Of a DNA stretch of 17,056 bases, positions 7,288 to 15,900 are shown piece by piece. The first letter of the stretch is position 1. Each line of letters starts with the position of its first letter. The translations under genes were made by a program, and so were the position numbers. The DNA is taken from positions 1-17,056 of the forward strand of contig JBBQSU010000082.1 of the NCBI GenBank assembly GCA_038234815.1, in the 5' to 3' direction. The DNA is from JBBQSU01 sp038234815 (GTDB lineage: Bacteria > Planctomycetota > Phycisphaerae > Tepidisphaerales > Tepidisphaeraceae). The notes beneath the pieces are model-generated. The model was not told the DNA's origin and searched no databases. It saw only the letters and a list, made by a program, of their open reading frames with translations.

Positions 7288-9570
7288 ATGACTATACAGC
7301 CCGCCACCGACCACCGTGACCTCAAAACCGTTCCGATCCAAGCCGATTTTGTCGTTGTGGGCGGCGGATTGGCCGGCGTCTCCACTGCCATCACCGCGGC
7401 CCGCGCGGGCCTGCGTGTGGTCTTGGTGCAGGATCGGCCCGTACTGGGTGGGAACGGATCGAGCGAAGTGCGGCTTTGGACGCTCGGCGCGACCGCACAT
7501 ATGGGCAACAACTGCCGCTACGCCCGCGAAGGAGGGACCATCGATGAAATCCTCGTCGAAAACATGCACCGCAATCCCGAGGGCAACGTCTACATCTTCG
7601 ATTCAATCCTGCTGGAGAAAGTAACCGCCGAAGCCAACATCACCCTGCTCCTCAACACCGCGGCGTTCGAGGTGGCGAAATCTGACGCCGACACGATCCG
7701 TTCGGTGCGCGCGTTTTGCAGTCAGAATTCAACCCTTTATGACTGCTCCGCCCCACTCTTCTGCGATGCCAGCGGTGACGGAACCCTCGGCTTTCTTTCA
7801 GGCGCGGCCTTCCGAATGGGGGCCGAATCGGTCGATGAATTCGGGGAAAAGTTCGCACCCGACCAGGCTTACGGCGAGCTTCTCGGCCATTCCATGTATT
7901 TCTATTCGCGTGACATGGGGCGGAAAGTTCGATATTGCCCGCCTGGTTTCGCGCTGAAGAATATCGAGCAGGCGATTCCACGCTACCGCGATTTCAGAAC
8001 CTCGACATTTGGTTGCCGGCTTTGGTGGATCGAGTATGGCGGGCGACTTGATACCGTACACCAGACGGAGGAAATTAAGTGGCAATTGTGGAAGGTGGTT
8101 TATGGCGTTTGGGATTACATCAAGAACAGTGGCAAGTTTCCCGACGCGGAGAACCTGTCGCTGGAATGGGTCAGCACGATCCCGGGCAAGCGCGAAAGCC
8201 GGCGGTTTGAGGGGGATTATCTTCTCAAGCAGCAGGACGTGATCGAAGGAACGCATTTCGACGACGCGGTGAGTTTTGGCGGGTGGGCTATTGACCTGCA
8301 TCCGGCCGACGGGGTGTTTTCCGCCTATCACGGCTGCACCCAATGGCAGCAGAAGGCGGTGTATCAGATTCCCTATCGGTCGATGTACAGCCGAAATATC
8401 GGGAACCTATTTCTGGCCGGACGGATCATCAGCGTATCGCACGTGGCGTTCGGTTCAACCCGTGTAATGGCTACATGCGCACACGGCGGGCAGGCCGTGG
8501 GAATGGCTGCGAGCCTCTGCATCCGTGATGGCCTGCGGCCCCGGGATATTGCTGCCGGAAAAAAACTTCAAGAGTTGCAAATGCAACTGACGCGTGTCGG
8601 GCAATACATCCCTGGATATCGCTTTACCGACCCGGAAGACTTGGTTAGAAAGGGTCGCATCACCTCGTCCAGCCGGTTTCAGTTGAGCGATCTGCCCGCC
8701 GACGGGCCAGCGCAGAAGGTCGATCGGCCATTCGGGCAAATGCTTGTCGTGCCGGCCGGCCCCGTGCCGCAGATCACGTTCATTGCCGATGTGGCCGAGG
8801 CAACCACCGCAGTCTTTGAGCTTAGAACGGCATCGCGCGTGCCGGGGTTCACTTTCGACCAAACCATTGAGACCTGCGAAATATCGTTGCCCGCCGGTCA
8901 AGGGCATCCCGTCAAGTTGTGCTTCAAATCGACGATCGATCAACCGCGCTATGTGCTGATCGCGGCTCGGGCCAATGCGCATATCTCCTTGCGCCAGACA
9001 GAGCAGCGCGTAACCGGGTTGCTTTCTCTGACCAACCGGTTTGACCAAAAGCCCACGGGGGACATCGGCGTCGATGCGTTCGCATTCTGGCTACCGGCGC
9101 GGCGGCCGGGCGGGCAGAACTTGGCCATGCAGATCAGGCCGCCGATCGATCACTTCGGCCCGGAGAGCGTCGCCAATGGCCTGGCCAGGGCGACGTCTCA
9201 GCCCAACGCCTGGGTCGCCGGCATTGATGATCCGGCACCCTGGCTCTGTGTCGAATGGTCTGAACCGCAGACGCTGCGCACGATCGACCTCTCGTTCGAT
9301 ACGGATTTCGATCACCCGATGGAGTCGGCGCTGCTCGGGCATCCCGAAAGCGACATGCCTTTCTGCGTCCGCAGCTACCGTATCATCGCCGACGGCAAAA
9401 TCCTGACACACACTTGCCTGGAAAATCATCAAACGCGTAACCGGATCGTGTTGGAACACCCGATCCGCGTAACGAACTTAAAAGTCGAAATACTGCAAAC
9501 GCATGGCGCGCCCGCGGCGATTTTCGATTTCCGCTGCTATGCCGGCAGCCTACGATTGATCGACAGCTGA
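7288..9570 (+). CDS. FAD-dependent oxidoreductase (FAD_oxidored type) with discoidin-like C-terminal domain
   Basis: Flavoprotein of 760 residues; substrate unknown. The N-terminal Rossmann FAD site is VVVGGGLAG (22-30), followed by LGGNGSSEVRLW (53-64), a motif common in the FAD_oxidored (PF12831) family. A second nucleotide-site element is CDASGDGTLG (159-168). The closing FAD segment is NLFLAGRIISVSHVAFGSTR (373-392) with HGGQAVGMAA (399-408). Residues about 460-760 are beta-rich. The part from about 630 onward (SVANGLAR, DDPAPWLCVEW, LSFDTDFDHPM, then IFDFRCY) resembles an F5/8 type C or discoidin-like sandwich. No Sec or Tat signal is seen. AGGA (7279-7282) lies five bases before the ATG. 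Related proteins are common in polysaccharide-degrading Planctomycetota, Verrucomicrobiota and Bacteroidota (family knowledge). A link to sugar breakdown is only inference. Confidence 0.88.
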   Translation: MTIQPATDHRDLKTVPIQADFVVVGGGLAGVSTAITAARAGLRVVLVQDRPVLGGNGSSEVRLWTLGATAHMGNNCRYAREGGTIDEILVENMHRNPEGNVYIFDSILLEKVTAEANITLLLNTAAFEVAKSDADTIRSVRAFCSQNSTLYDCSAPLFCDASGDGTLGFLSGAAFRMGAESVDEFGEKFAPDQAYGELLGHSMYFYSRDMGRKVRYCPPGFALKNIEQAIPRYRDFRTSTFGCRLWWIEYGGRLDTVHQTEEIKWQLWKVVYGVWDYIKNSGKFPDAENLSLEWVSTIPGKRESRRFEGDYLLKQQDVIEGTHFDDAVSFGGWAIDLHPADGVFSAYHGCTQWQQKAVYQIPYRSMYSRNIGNLFLAGRIISVSHVAFGSTRVMATCAHGGQAVGMAASLCIRDGLRPRDIAAGKKLQELQMQLTRVGQYIPGYRFTDPEDLVRKGRITSSSRFQLSDLPADGPAQKVDRPFGQMLVVPAGPVPQITFIADVAEATTAVFELRTASRVPGFTFDQTIETCEISLPAGQGHPVKLCFKSTIDQPRYVLIAARANAHISLRQTEQRVTGLLSLTNRFDQKPTGDIGVDAFAFWLPARRPGGQNLAMQIRPPIDHFGPESVANGLARATSQPNAWVAGIDDPAPWLCVEWSEPQTLRTIDLSFDTDFDHPMESALLGHPESDMPFCVRSYRIIADGKILTHTCLENHQTRNRIVLEHPIRVTNLKVEILQTHGAPAAIFDFRCYAGSLRLIDS

Positions 9571-9589
9571 GCAACCTGCCCGCAACCTG
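9571..9589 (+). repeat. Direct repeat of GCAACCTG, 11 bases apart
   Basis: GCAACCTG occurs at 9571-9578 and again at 9582-9589, so the copies start 11 bases apart, about one DNA helical turn. The first copy begins right after the stop codon of the flavoprotein gene. The second copy overlaps the stem-loop at 9580-9596. It may be a protein-binding site or chance. Confidence 0.3.
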
Positions 9590-9614
9590 TTTGCGGACGT
9601 GTTTCGGACGAAAC
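9580..9614 (+). promoter_or_regulatory. Two tandem perfect stem-loops in the rarA leader
   Basis: Stem-loop one pairs CCGCAA (9580-9585) with TTGCGG (9591-9596) across a five-base loop. Stem-loop two pairs GTTTCG (9601-9606) with CGAAAC (9609-9614), in practice a five-base-pair stem with a GGAC tetraloop. Together they fill most of the 47-base gap between the flavoprotein stop and the rarA ATG at 9618. The second ends three bases before the ATG, where a ribosome site would be. No T-run follows, so they are not a standard terminator. Read as RNA they could hide the start or separate two coding parts of one message. Confidence 0.4.
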
Positions 9615-9617
9615 GGA

Positions 9618-10997
9618 ATGGATTTATTTGCCGAATCCCGGGCGAAGAATCTGGCTAAGGTGGCCCCGCTGGCGGTGCGCATGCGCCCGCGGACGCTTGA
9701 GGAGTTTGCCGGCCAGCAGCATTTCCTCGGTCCGGGCAAGTTGCTGCGGAGAATGCTCGAAGCCGACCGACTCACCAGCGTGATCTTCTACGGCCCGCCG
9801 GGGACGGGCAAGACCACGCTGGCGTCGATCATCGCCCAATACACCAAGAGCCACTTCGAGTTCGTCAATGCTGCGGGCGTCGGGGTGAAGGAAGTTCGCG
9901 GGATTATCGACGCGGCCAAGGAGCGCCTGGCTGCGGGGGGCGCGCGCACGGTGCTATTTCTTGATGAAATTCATCGCTTCAACCGGGCACAGCAGGACGT
10001 GCTGTTGCCGGACGTGGAAGCGGGATTGATCCTCCTTGTTGGTGCCACCACTGAAAATCCGTTTTTTGCCGTTAACTCGCCGCTCATCAGCCGCAGCCAG
10101 ATTTTCCAATTCCATCCGCTGAGTGAAGAGGACATCAAGGCGCTGGTGCGTCGGGCGATTGCCGACAAGGGCCGCGGGTTCGGCCAGTTTGATATTTTGA
10201 TTGATGAAAATGCAATCGACCACTGGGCCACGACATCGGACGGCGACGCCCGGCGGGCCTTGATGGCTTTGGAGGTGGCGGTGCTGTCGATGAGCAGGAG
10301 CGAACTGAATTCGGTATCCGGTTCGCAAGCTGCCCCTCCACCCCGTCTGCACATTACGCTGGACATCGCCGAGCAATCGATACAGCAGAAGGCCATCGTT
10401 TATGACGGCACCGGCGATGAACATTATGACGCCGCCAGCGCGCTGATAAAAAGCATGCGCGGCGGGGACCCGGACGCTGCGGTCTATTGGCTGGCGCGGA
10501 TGCTGCAAGCGGGGGAAGACCCGCGATTCATTGCCCGCAGAATCGCCATCCTCGCCAGCGAGGACGTCGGCAACGCAGATCCGCGTGCCATCCAAGTGGC
10601 GGCGGCGGCTTTCGATGTCGTAGAGAAGATTGGCATGCCCGAGGCCCAGCTCACGCTCGGCCAAGCGGTTATTTACATGGCCTGCGCGCCCAAGTCCAAT
10701 GCCTCGGCGCTGGCGATCTGGGGCGCGATGGCAGATGTGAAGGACGGCCGAACCCTTCCCGTGCCCAAGCACCTGCGCGATGCTCATTACAAAGGGGCCA
10801 AGCGCCTGGGGCACGGCGAGGGCTATCAATACCCCCACGATGCCAAATCCGGCCATGTTGATCAGGATTATTTGGGGGTGGATAAGCGATATTATGAACC
10901 GACCGATCGTGGATATGAGGCCCAAATGGCCCAACGCCTGAAAATATGGGCCGAAGAAACGAATCAACCCTTGAACCAGCCTTCGTCCGGTCCGTAG
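9618..10997 (+). CDS. rarA: Replication-associated recombination protein A (AAA+ ATPase)
   Basis: RarA/MgsA, the bacterial relative of Mgs1/WRNIP1: a clamp-loader-like AAA+ ATPase that acts at stalled or broken replication forks. From the ATG at 9618 it has 459 residues, near the family norm. The usual N-terminal opening MDLFAESR is followed by PLAVRMRPRTLEEFAGQ (17-33). Walker A is GPPGTGKTT (59-67), Walker B VLFLDEIHR (112-120), sensor 1 VGATTENP (141-148), the arginine-finger region SPLISRS (154-160) and sensor 2 GDARRAL (209-215). The tetramerisation and C-terminal domains follow, with ASEDVGNADP (313-322) and PVPKHLRDAHYKGAKRLGHG (381-400). An upstream TTG at 9591 is in frame but lies inside a stem-loop and adds residues not found in the family. 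There is no clear Shine-Dalgarno site. The folate enzyme follows on the same strand after about 100 bases. Confidence 0.96.
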   Translation: MDLFAESRAKNLAKVAPLAVRMRPRTLEEFAGQQHFLGPGKLLRRMLEADRLTSVIFYGPPGTGKTTLASIIAQYTKSHFEFVNAAGVGVKEVRGIIDAAKERLAAGGARTVLFLDEIHRFNRAQQDVLLPDVEAGLILLVGATTENPFFAVNSPLISRSQIFQFHPLSEEDIKALVRRAIADKGRGFGQFDILIDENAIDHWATTSDGDARRALMALEVAVLSMSRSELNSVSGSQAAPPPRLHITLDIAEQSIQQKAIVYDGTGDEHYDAASALIKSMRGGDPDAAVYWLARMLQAGEDPRFIARRIAILASEDVGNADPRAIQVAAAAFDVVEKIGMPEAQLTLGQAVIYMACAPKSNASALAIWGAMADVKDGRTLPVPKHLRDAHYKGAKRLGHGEGYQYPHDAKSGHVDQDYLGVDKRYYEPTDRGYEAQMAQRLKIWAEETNQPLNQPSSGP

Positions 10998-11095
10998 AAT
11001 AGAGCAGGCTGAGCGTAAGGAATAAACGGGAGGCGGGCGAGGAATTTCCCCGAGGATATCGTATGCTCGTTTCGGACAAGGGAAGGAATGTCAGC

Positions 11096-11695
11096 ATGAG
11101 TGCAACGTTTGGAACCAAATCGGCGGTACGGCAGGCGCTACGGGCGCGCCTGACGGCCATGAGCGACGAAGACCGCCATGCCAAGAGCGTGCTGGCCTGC
11201 CACTTGCTCGCCAGTACCCCCGAGTGGCAGCAAGCCCACTGCGTCATGCTCTATCTGTCTACACCCGAAGAAATTGACACGGCGCCCCTGGTCCTGCGCG
11301 CCTGGCAGACCGGCAAGACTGTGGCCGTGCCGCGCGTCAGTTGGGACCAACGGCGAATGCTCCCCACCGAAATCACCAGCCTCACCAAGGGCATCACAAG
11401 TACAGCGACAGGGATTCGGGAACCCGAAGACGGCAAGCCCGTCCCGCTCGATCTCATCGACCTGGTGATCGTTCCCGGCGTGGGATTTTCACCCACTGGT
11501 TATCGCATCGGCCGCGGAATGGGGTTCTACGACCGATTCCTCGCTCAAAGCGATTTTGTCGGGCTTTCCTGCGGACTTGGCTTTGAAGAACAACTGGTCG
11601 AATACATCCCCGTGCTTGACCACGACGTACCGCTCGGTATGCTCGTTACTGACCGGCAGATCAAACGCTTCGCATCCAGTTGCATCGTGAAATGA
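11096..11695 (+). CDS. 5-formyltetrahydrofolate cyclo-ligase
   Basis: Cytoplasmic enzyme (MTHFS, YgfA/FAU1 family) that converts 5-formyltetrahydrofolate and ATP to 5,10-methenyltetrahydrofolate, returning a storage folate to one-carbon metabolism. From the ATG at 11096 it has 199 residues, the normal size. The conserved core is DLVIVPGVGFSPTGYRIGRG (122-141) followed by MGFYDRFL (142-149); its glycine-rich run and YDRFL form the ATP and folate site. The N-terminal helix SAVRQALRARLTAMSDEDR also matches the family. GGAAGGA lies at 11081-11087, eight bases before 11096. Another in-frame ATG at 11063, with GAGG seven bases upstream, would add 11 residues; both are plausible. Probably co-transcribed with rarA, since the 98-base gap shows no terminator. 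Confidence 0.93.
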   Translation: MSATFGTKSAVRQALRARLTAMSDEDRHAKSVLACHLLASTPEWQQAHCVMLYLSTPEEIDTAPLVLRAWQTGKTVAVPRVSWDQRRMLPTEITSLTKGITSTATGIREPEDGKPVPLDLIDLVIVPGVGFSPTGYRIGRGMGFYDRFLAQSDFVGLSCGLGFEEQLVEYIPVLDHDVPLGMLVTDRQIKRFASSCIVK

Positions 11696-11764
11696 CTGAT
11701 GTGAAGCGACTGGGCCGGCGTGCGGGTGGGTTCACTCGCATGGTCAAAAATGCTCAGTTAATTC

Positions 11765-11784
11765 CCGGGACGCTCAACGCCCGG
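11765..11784 (+). other. Weak hairpin upstream of the L,D-transpeptidase gene
   Basis: CCGGG (11765-11769) pairs with CCCGG (11780-11784), and CG (11771-11772) with CG (11778-11779), with A11770 bulged and loop CTCAA. The following CTTTCTCG is a poor U-tract, so this may be a weak terminator for the folate gene or a leader hairpin. It lies in the 114-base gap, where no clear promoter was found. Confidence 0.25.
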
Positions 11785-11809
11785 CTTTCTCGAGGACACG
11801 GAGGTTCTC

Positions 11810-12907
11810 ATGAAAAGTTCCAATCGACGCACCAGCCGAATTCTTATTTCAACCCTCATCGGCGCCTGCGCGCTGGCCGGCACCTATCAGGTCGTGCAAT
11901 GGTCGCGGCACAAGGATGTTGGCCCGACAGTTGCCGCAGGCCCGCAACGGCCTTCGATCGAACCGGCCCCGGCGGTGGCGGTCACGACCGATCCGGCTAC
12001 AGGCCACGCCAAGCCGCTGATCGAAAAGCCATTGATGGCCGTGGCACCCGCGCCGGCACAACCGGCGATTGATCTTTCCCTTGTCATGGGGCCGACCACC
12101 CAGCCCGTCGCGTTCGGCGCGCCGCTGCAAGCGCCTTCCAGCGCCCAACTGCTGGGTGATGCCAAGGCCAGGGTCTCCGCCGGCGATTTGATGCCGGCGC
12201 GCACGCTGCTCAATCAAGCCCTGCAAAGTGGCGCGCTGTCCCCCGCCGACACCGAATCCACCAAGTCCATGCTCGCCAACATTAACGCGACGTTGGTCTT
12301 CTCGCCGAAAGTGTTTTCCGGCGATCCGTGCTGCATCGCCTACAGTGTCAAGCCCGGCGACAAGCTCACCAAAATCGCCAGCGATCACGACATCACCTGG
12401 GAACTGCTCGGCCGGCTGAACAAGCTGGACGATCCGCGAAAGCTGCGATCGGGCCGCACGATTAAGATCATCAACGGCCCGTTCCATGCGGTCGTGCGCA
12501 AGTCGGCTTTTAAGATGGACCTCTATCTCGGCTCGCCGGACAAGAGCAATTCCACTTATGTAACCAGCTTTGGCGTGGGGCTGGGCAAGGACGATTCCAC
12601 CCCCACCGGCACGTGGGAGGTCGAGGCTCATAAGAAAATTAAAAACCCAACCTATTTCAGCCCCCGCGGCGAAGGCGTCATTCAGGCAGACGACCCCAAG
12701 AATCCCCTGGGCGAGTTCTGGATCGGTTTAAGTGGAATCGACGGCCAGGCGTTGGGCAAAAGCAGCTATGGCATCCACGGCACGATCGAGCCGGAGAGCA
12801 TCGGGAAAATGGCCAGCATGGGCTGTATCCGCCTGCGTAATGAAGACGTGGCACAGGTGTTTGAAATGCTGGTGGAAGGCAAGAGTACGGTGATGGTGAA
12901 GGAATGA
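11810..12907 (+). CDS. LysM-domain L,D-transpeptidase (YkuD family)
   Basis: Periplasmic enzyme that forms 3-3 peptidoglycan crosslinks or attaches proteins to the wall; 365 residues. A signal-anchor helix lies at about 10-31. A Pro/Ala-rich linker (about 38-108) is followed by a short helical, TPR-like segment (about 110-160, LLGDAKARVSAGDLMPARTL). A LysM peptidoglycan-binding domain spans about 177-222 (YSVKPGDKLTKIASDHDITW). The YkuD catalytic domain fills about 226-365, with TPTGTWEV (265-272), the catalytic-site His323 in GIHGT and the nucleophile Cys339 in SMGCIRLRN (336-344). All catalytic residues are present. GGAGG (11800-11804) sits five bases before the ATG, one of the strongest ribosome sites here. 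Transcription ends at the bidirectional terminator 30 bases after the stop. Confidence 0.94.
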   Translation: MKSSNRRTSRILISTLIGACALAGTYQVVQWSRHKDVGPTVAAGPQRPSIEPAPAVAVTTDPATGHAKPLIEKPLMAVAPAPAQPAIDLSLVMGPTTQPVAFGAPLQAPSSAQLLGDAKARVSAGDLMPARTLLNQALQSGALSPADTESTKSMLANINATLVFSPKVFSGDPCCIAYSVKPGDKLTKIASDHDITWELLGRLNKLDDPRKLRSGRTIKIINGPFHAVVRKSAFKMDLYLGSPDKSNSTYVTSFGVGLGKDDSTPTGTWEVEAHKKIKNPTYFSPRGEGVIQADDPKNPLGEFWIGLSGIDGQALGKSSYGIHGTIEPESIGKMASMGCIRLRNEDVAQVFEMLVEGKSTVMVKE

Positions 12908-12936
12908 AATTGCCTTCGCCTGTTCTTCCGTAATAC

Positions 12937-12968
12937 AAAACCCTCGGATGTCGATCCGAGGGTTTTTT
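12937..12968. terminator. Bidirectional intrinsic terminator
   Basis: CCCTCGGAT (12941-12949) pairs perfectly with ATCCGAGGG (12954-12962) around the four-base loop GTCG. Four A bases precede the stem and six T bases follow it, so both strands present a GC-rich hairpin with a U-tract. It lies between the stop of the L,D-transpeptidase gene (12907) and the end of the convergent GspK-like gene (12991), and can stop both messages. Confidence 0.93.
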
Positions 12969-12990
12969 ATTTGCTGAGAGGTCAACGCGA

Positions 12991-15900
12991 TCAGTTCTGG
13001 ATACTGATCGACGAAGGCTTCTGATTGCCCGGCGTCACTTGGGATCGGTCGATCACGACCGCGGCGCGCTGCTGGCCAACGAACGTCGGCTCGGCTCCAA
13101 GGGGGACACCCATTTTCCAAGCCTGAAGCACCACATAGGCCGTAAAGCTATCGGAACGCACCGTCAACAGATTGCTGATGTTGGTCAGTTGGAGGAAACG
13201 CGATTCGAAATCGCCCTTTACGTTGTCAGTGCCGCTGGCGATGGGTGAGAAATCCCCGTCAGCCAGTTTCGGATCGAACGTCGCCATGTCGGTTCCGGCC
13301 CACCGGTTTTGGAAGGTGTTGGTCCCGTTTTTCACGAGGTTCAGTTCAAAAATGGATCGGAACGGGCCATTGGCCAACCGATAGTTAACGATCTCCTGAG
13401 CAATCGAGGCGTTGGTGATCGGGTTGGAAGTAAATGGCAGCGTAGCCAGGATCGCCACGGGTGCGGTGTTGATGTTGATCAGGCCTTGGGCCGAAGAACT
13501 GGTATCCTCATTGTGATTGTTGGCCGCGCCTGATCCGCCATTGACTACCGGCGCCCCGGTGGCCGCTGGCGAATTGGGCAAGTAATCGTCGTCTTGATTT
13601 TGAATCGTCGTGAAATAGTCGAAGAGCTTGGCGGCCCATTTATAACTCTCGGTCAATCCGGTCGCGGCGTTGGCAGCGTTAATCGGGCAGAACCGGCCCA
13701 CCTGTTCGACAGCGTCGTTGCCCACAGTGCCGTCTTCGGCCTTAACGGCATCCGAAGTGACCGAAACCAGATCGGTGGTCGAACCTGCGGTGTCCACCCG
13801 GTACGACCCGATGAACGTTACCTGCAAAATGTCCCCGAGTCGGGCAAACCCGCCGAAGGGGAACTTGCCCACCGCCACGCCTTTGTTGCCCCCACCGAAG
13901 TCGCCATTGGCGTATTGAATCTGGAATGTCGGCCCGCCGACGGTCGGCGTGGTACCGGCCGCGCCCGAGAAGCCCACCGTTCCGGCATGAACTACGCTCC
14001 ACTGCGGGGCTGCGTTGGCCGGAGAATTCCGCCGATAGTATTTCGGACCCGGCAGAAAACCGGTGAGATTCACCGAATCCAGCGGGGCCTGATCCGCTGT
14101 GTTGTTAGCTGACACCATCAGATACAGTCGTTTGACCGTCGCTGCTGCGGCGGCGGCGATCGTCACTGTGGTAGTGCCGTTTGCCGCGATCGAAGCGGGG
14201 ATGGCGGTCGACGCTACTGGCGTGGGAGCGCCCGCGCCCGACCAGTCAAAAAAACCATATCCCGTGGTGTTGACCGTCGCCGTGCCCGGGTTGTAAAGCG
14301 TAATCGTTAAATTGCCGGTGGCACCGGCGGTGATGTCCCGAATAAACGCCTGCGGGACCGATCCGAACACCGTAATCGACTTGCCGTTGATGGTGATCGT
14401 CTGCGCCGTCGGGCCGGGTTTGGCCGCCAAATCCCCGCGGCGAAGGTCAATCGTGTTGGCTGCTGCGATCGCGCTGCGCAAAAGCCACACTTCGTCGTTG
14501 GTCAGCGTGCCATAGCCTTTGAAAATATTGCCCGAACCGGCCGGTGCGGCATTGGACGTGGCCGTGTCATCGCACATCACGTTCCAGAAACCCCGCCAGA
14601 GGTCGCCGAATGGCGCCGTATTGATTGACACCTTCGTCGGATTCTTCGACGCATCGGCCAGCGTCGGATACGGGCTCATTCCGGTCACGATCGTTGGAAT
14701 GGCATAAGCGGTCCCAGTGTAGCTGTGGGCCTGTATGGCGTTTGAAGTAGGATTATTCACCGTCACCAGCGGGCGCACGCAGCCGACGCTGGGGTTCGGC
14801 ACACCCGCAACCCCGAACGTATTGGGTGTGGGCGATGCGCCCGGTGTCGTCCATTCCATGTCGCTGCCCGCAAGGCCCCCGCTGGCCAGGTTGTGGCTGT
14901 ATCCGAACCAATACTGCACGCGATTGGCCGGGTATTGCACCCACTGATTTTGCGATTTCTTCACCCAGTTGATTGCCAGCGTGTAGGCCGAGGTGGGACC
15001 GGGCGACGTGCTGTTGGGATTGGTGTTCAGCTGCTTTTCAATGTCCGCAGGTGCGGTCAAAGGCAAAAGCGAGGGGTTTGAATTGTAGGTCGGGTTAATC
15101 AGGCCGAAGCGATAGCCCAGGTATTGTTGATCGCCGAGCGGGGCACGAAACTTATTGCCCGTCGATGCACCGTTGGTCCGCCCGGGATTGTTCAGTCGGC
15201 GCGTCAGGCCCATGAACAGCGCATCCCCGCGGGTGATGTACGACATGTCCGACCGCACGGCGCCGGTATCGTTATAAGCATTGAGGGACGGATAATTCCC
15301 GGTCGGCAGATTCGGCATGCGATAGGCATTCCAGCTGGTCAGTTCATTGGCAGCGTTGGCCGGCAGCAACAACTGTTGCAGGCCGATGTGTGACGGGAAC
15401 AAGCCCAGGTTCTGTGACGTGCCTATGGCGTTTCCCAGCGCATCGACGTCGGCCGTATTGGCCATCGATCGGTCGGCGTTGTTTCGCCAGGCCACGCTGG
15501 CATTGACTGCCGAGTTATTATCAATGATCCGCACCGCTGCCCAGATGGTCGCGCCGTCTTTGCCCGTAGCCCCGGGCACCTGATACAAAAGCGAATCGGC
15601 CACGCCATCCCCGTCGGCGTCGGCGGCGATGAATGGGTTGCCGACAAAGTTGCCATTGGCGAGGTTCACCCGCTGAAACGCGGGCACCACAACGGGCGTG
15701 CCATTGGCATGAAGTGCATCGAGAACGATCGACGTGGGCACCAGGCCTTCGGGATTGGTCGGGTCGTAAGGCTTCCATAACGAGCCAGCAGTGTTGGCAG
15801 CGTCAAAAATCAACGAAGCGGCGTCCTGCAAATCGTAATGCTTGGTACTGGACAGGCGCGATACATATTGCCAATAGGGCCGGCCGGCGGCAGCGCCAGC

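Noticed and set aside
9954..10967. Long minus-strand open frame (337 codons) opposite rarA
   Set aside because: It is fully inside rarA, whose motifs are complete, and the antisense translation shows no domain or ribosome site.
10998..11095. 6S RNA upstream of the folate cyclo-ligase gene
   Set aside because: In many Proteobacteria ssrS precedes this gene, but the gap here is under 100 bases, too short for 6S RNA, and no long hairpin is seen.
11849..12631. Minus-strand open frame (260 codons) opposite the L,D-transpeptidase gene
   Set aside because: The sense frame has signal anchor, LysM and YkuD domains; the antisense product is Gly/Arg-rich with no recognisable features.
14135..14160. 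GCGGCGGC-type run in the GspK-like gene
   Set aside because: It encodes a poly-Ala stretch (about residues 715-720) of the protein; no separate element is needed.
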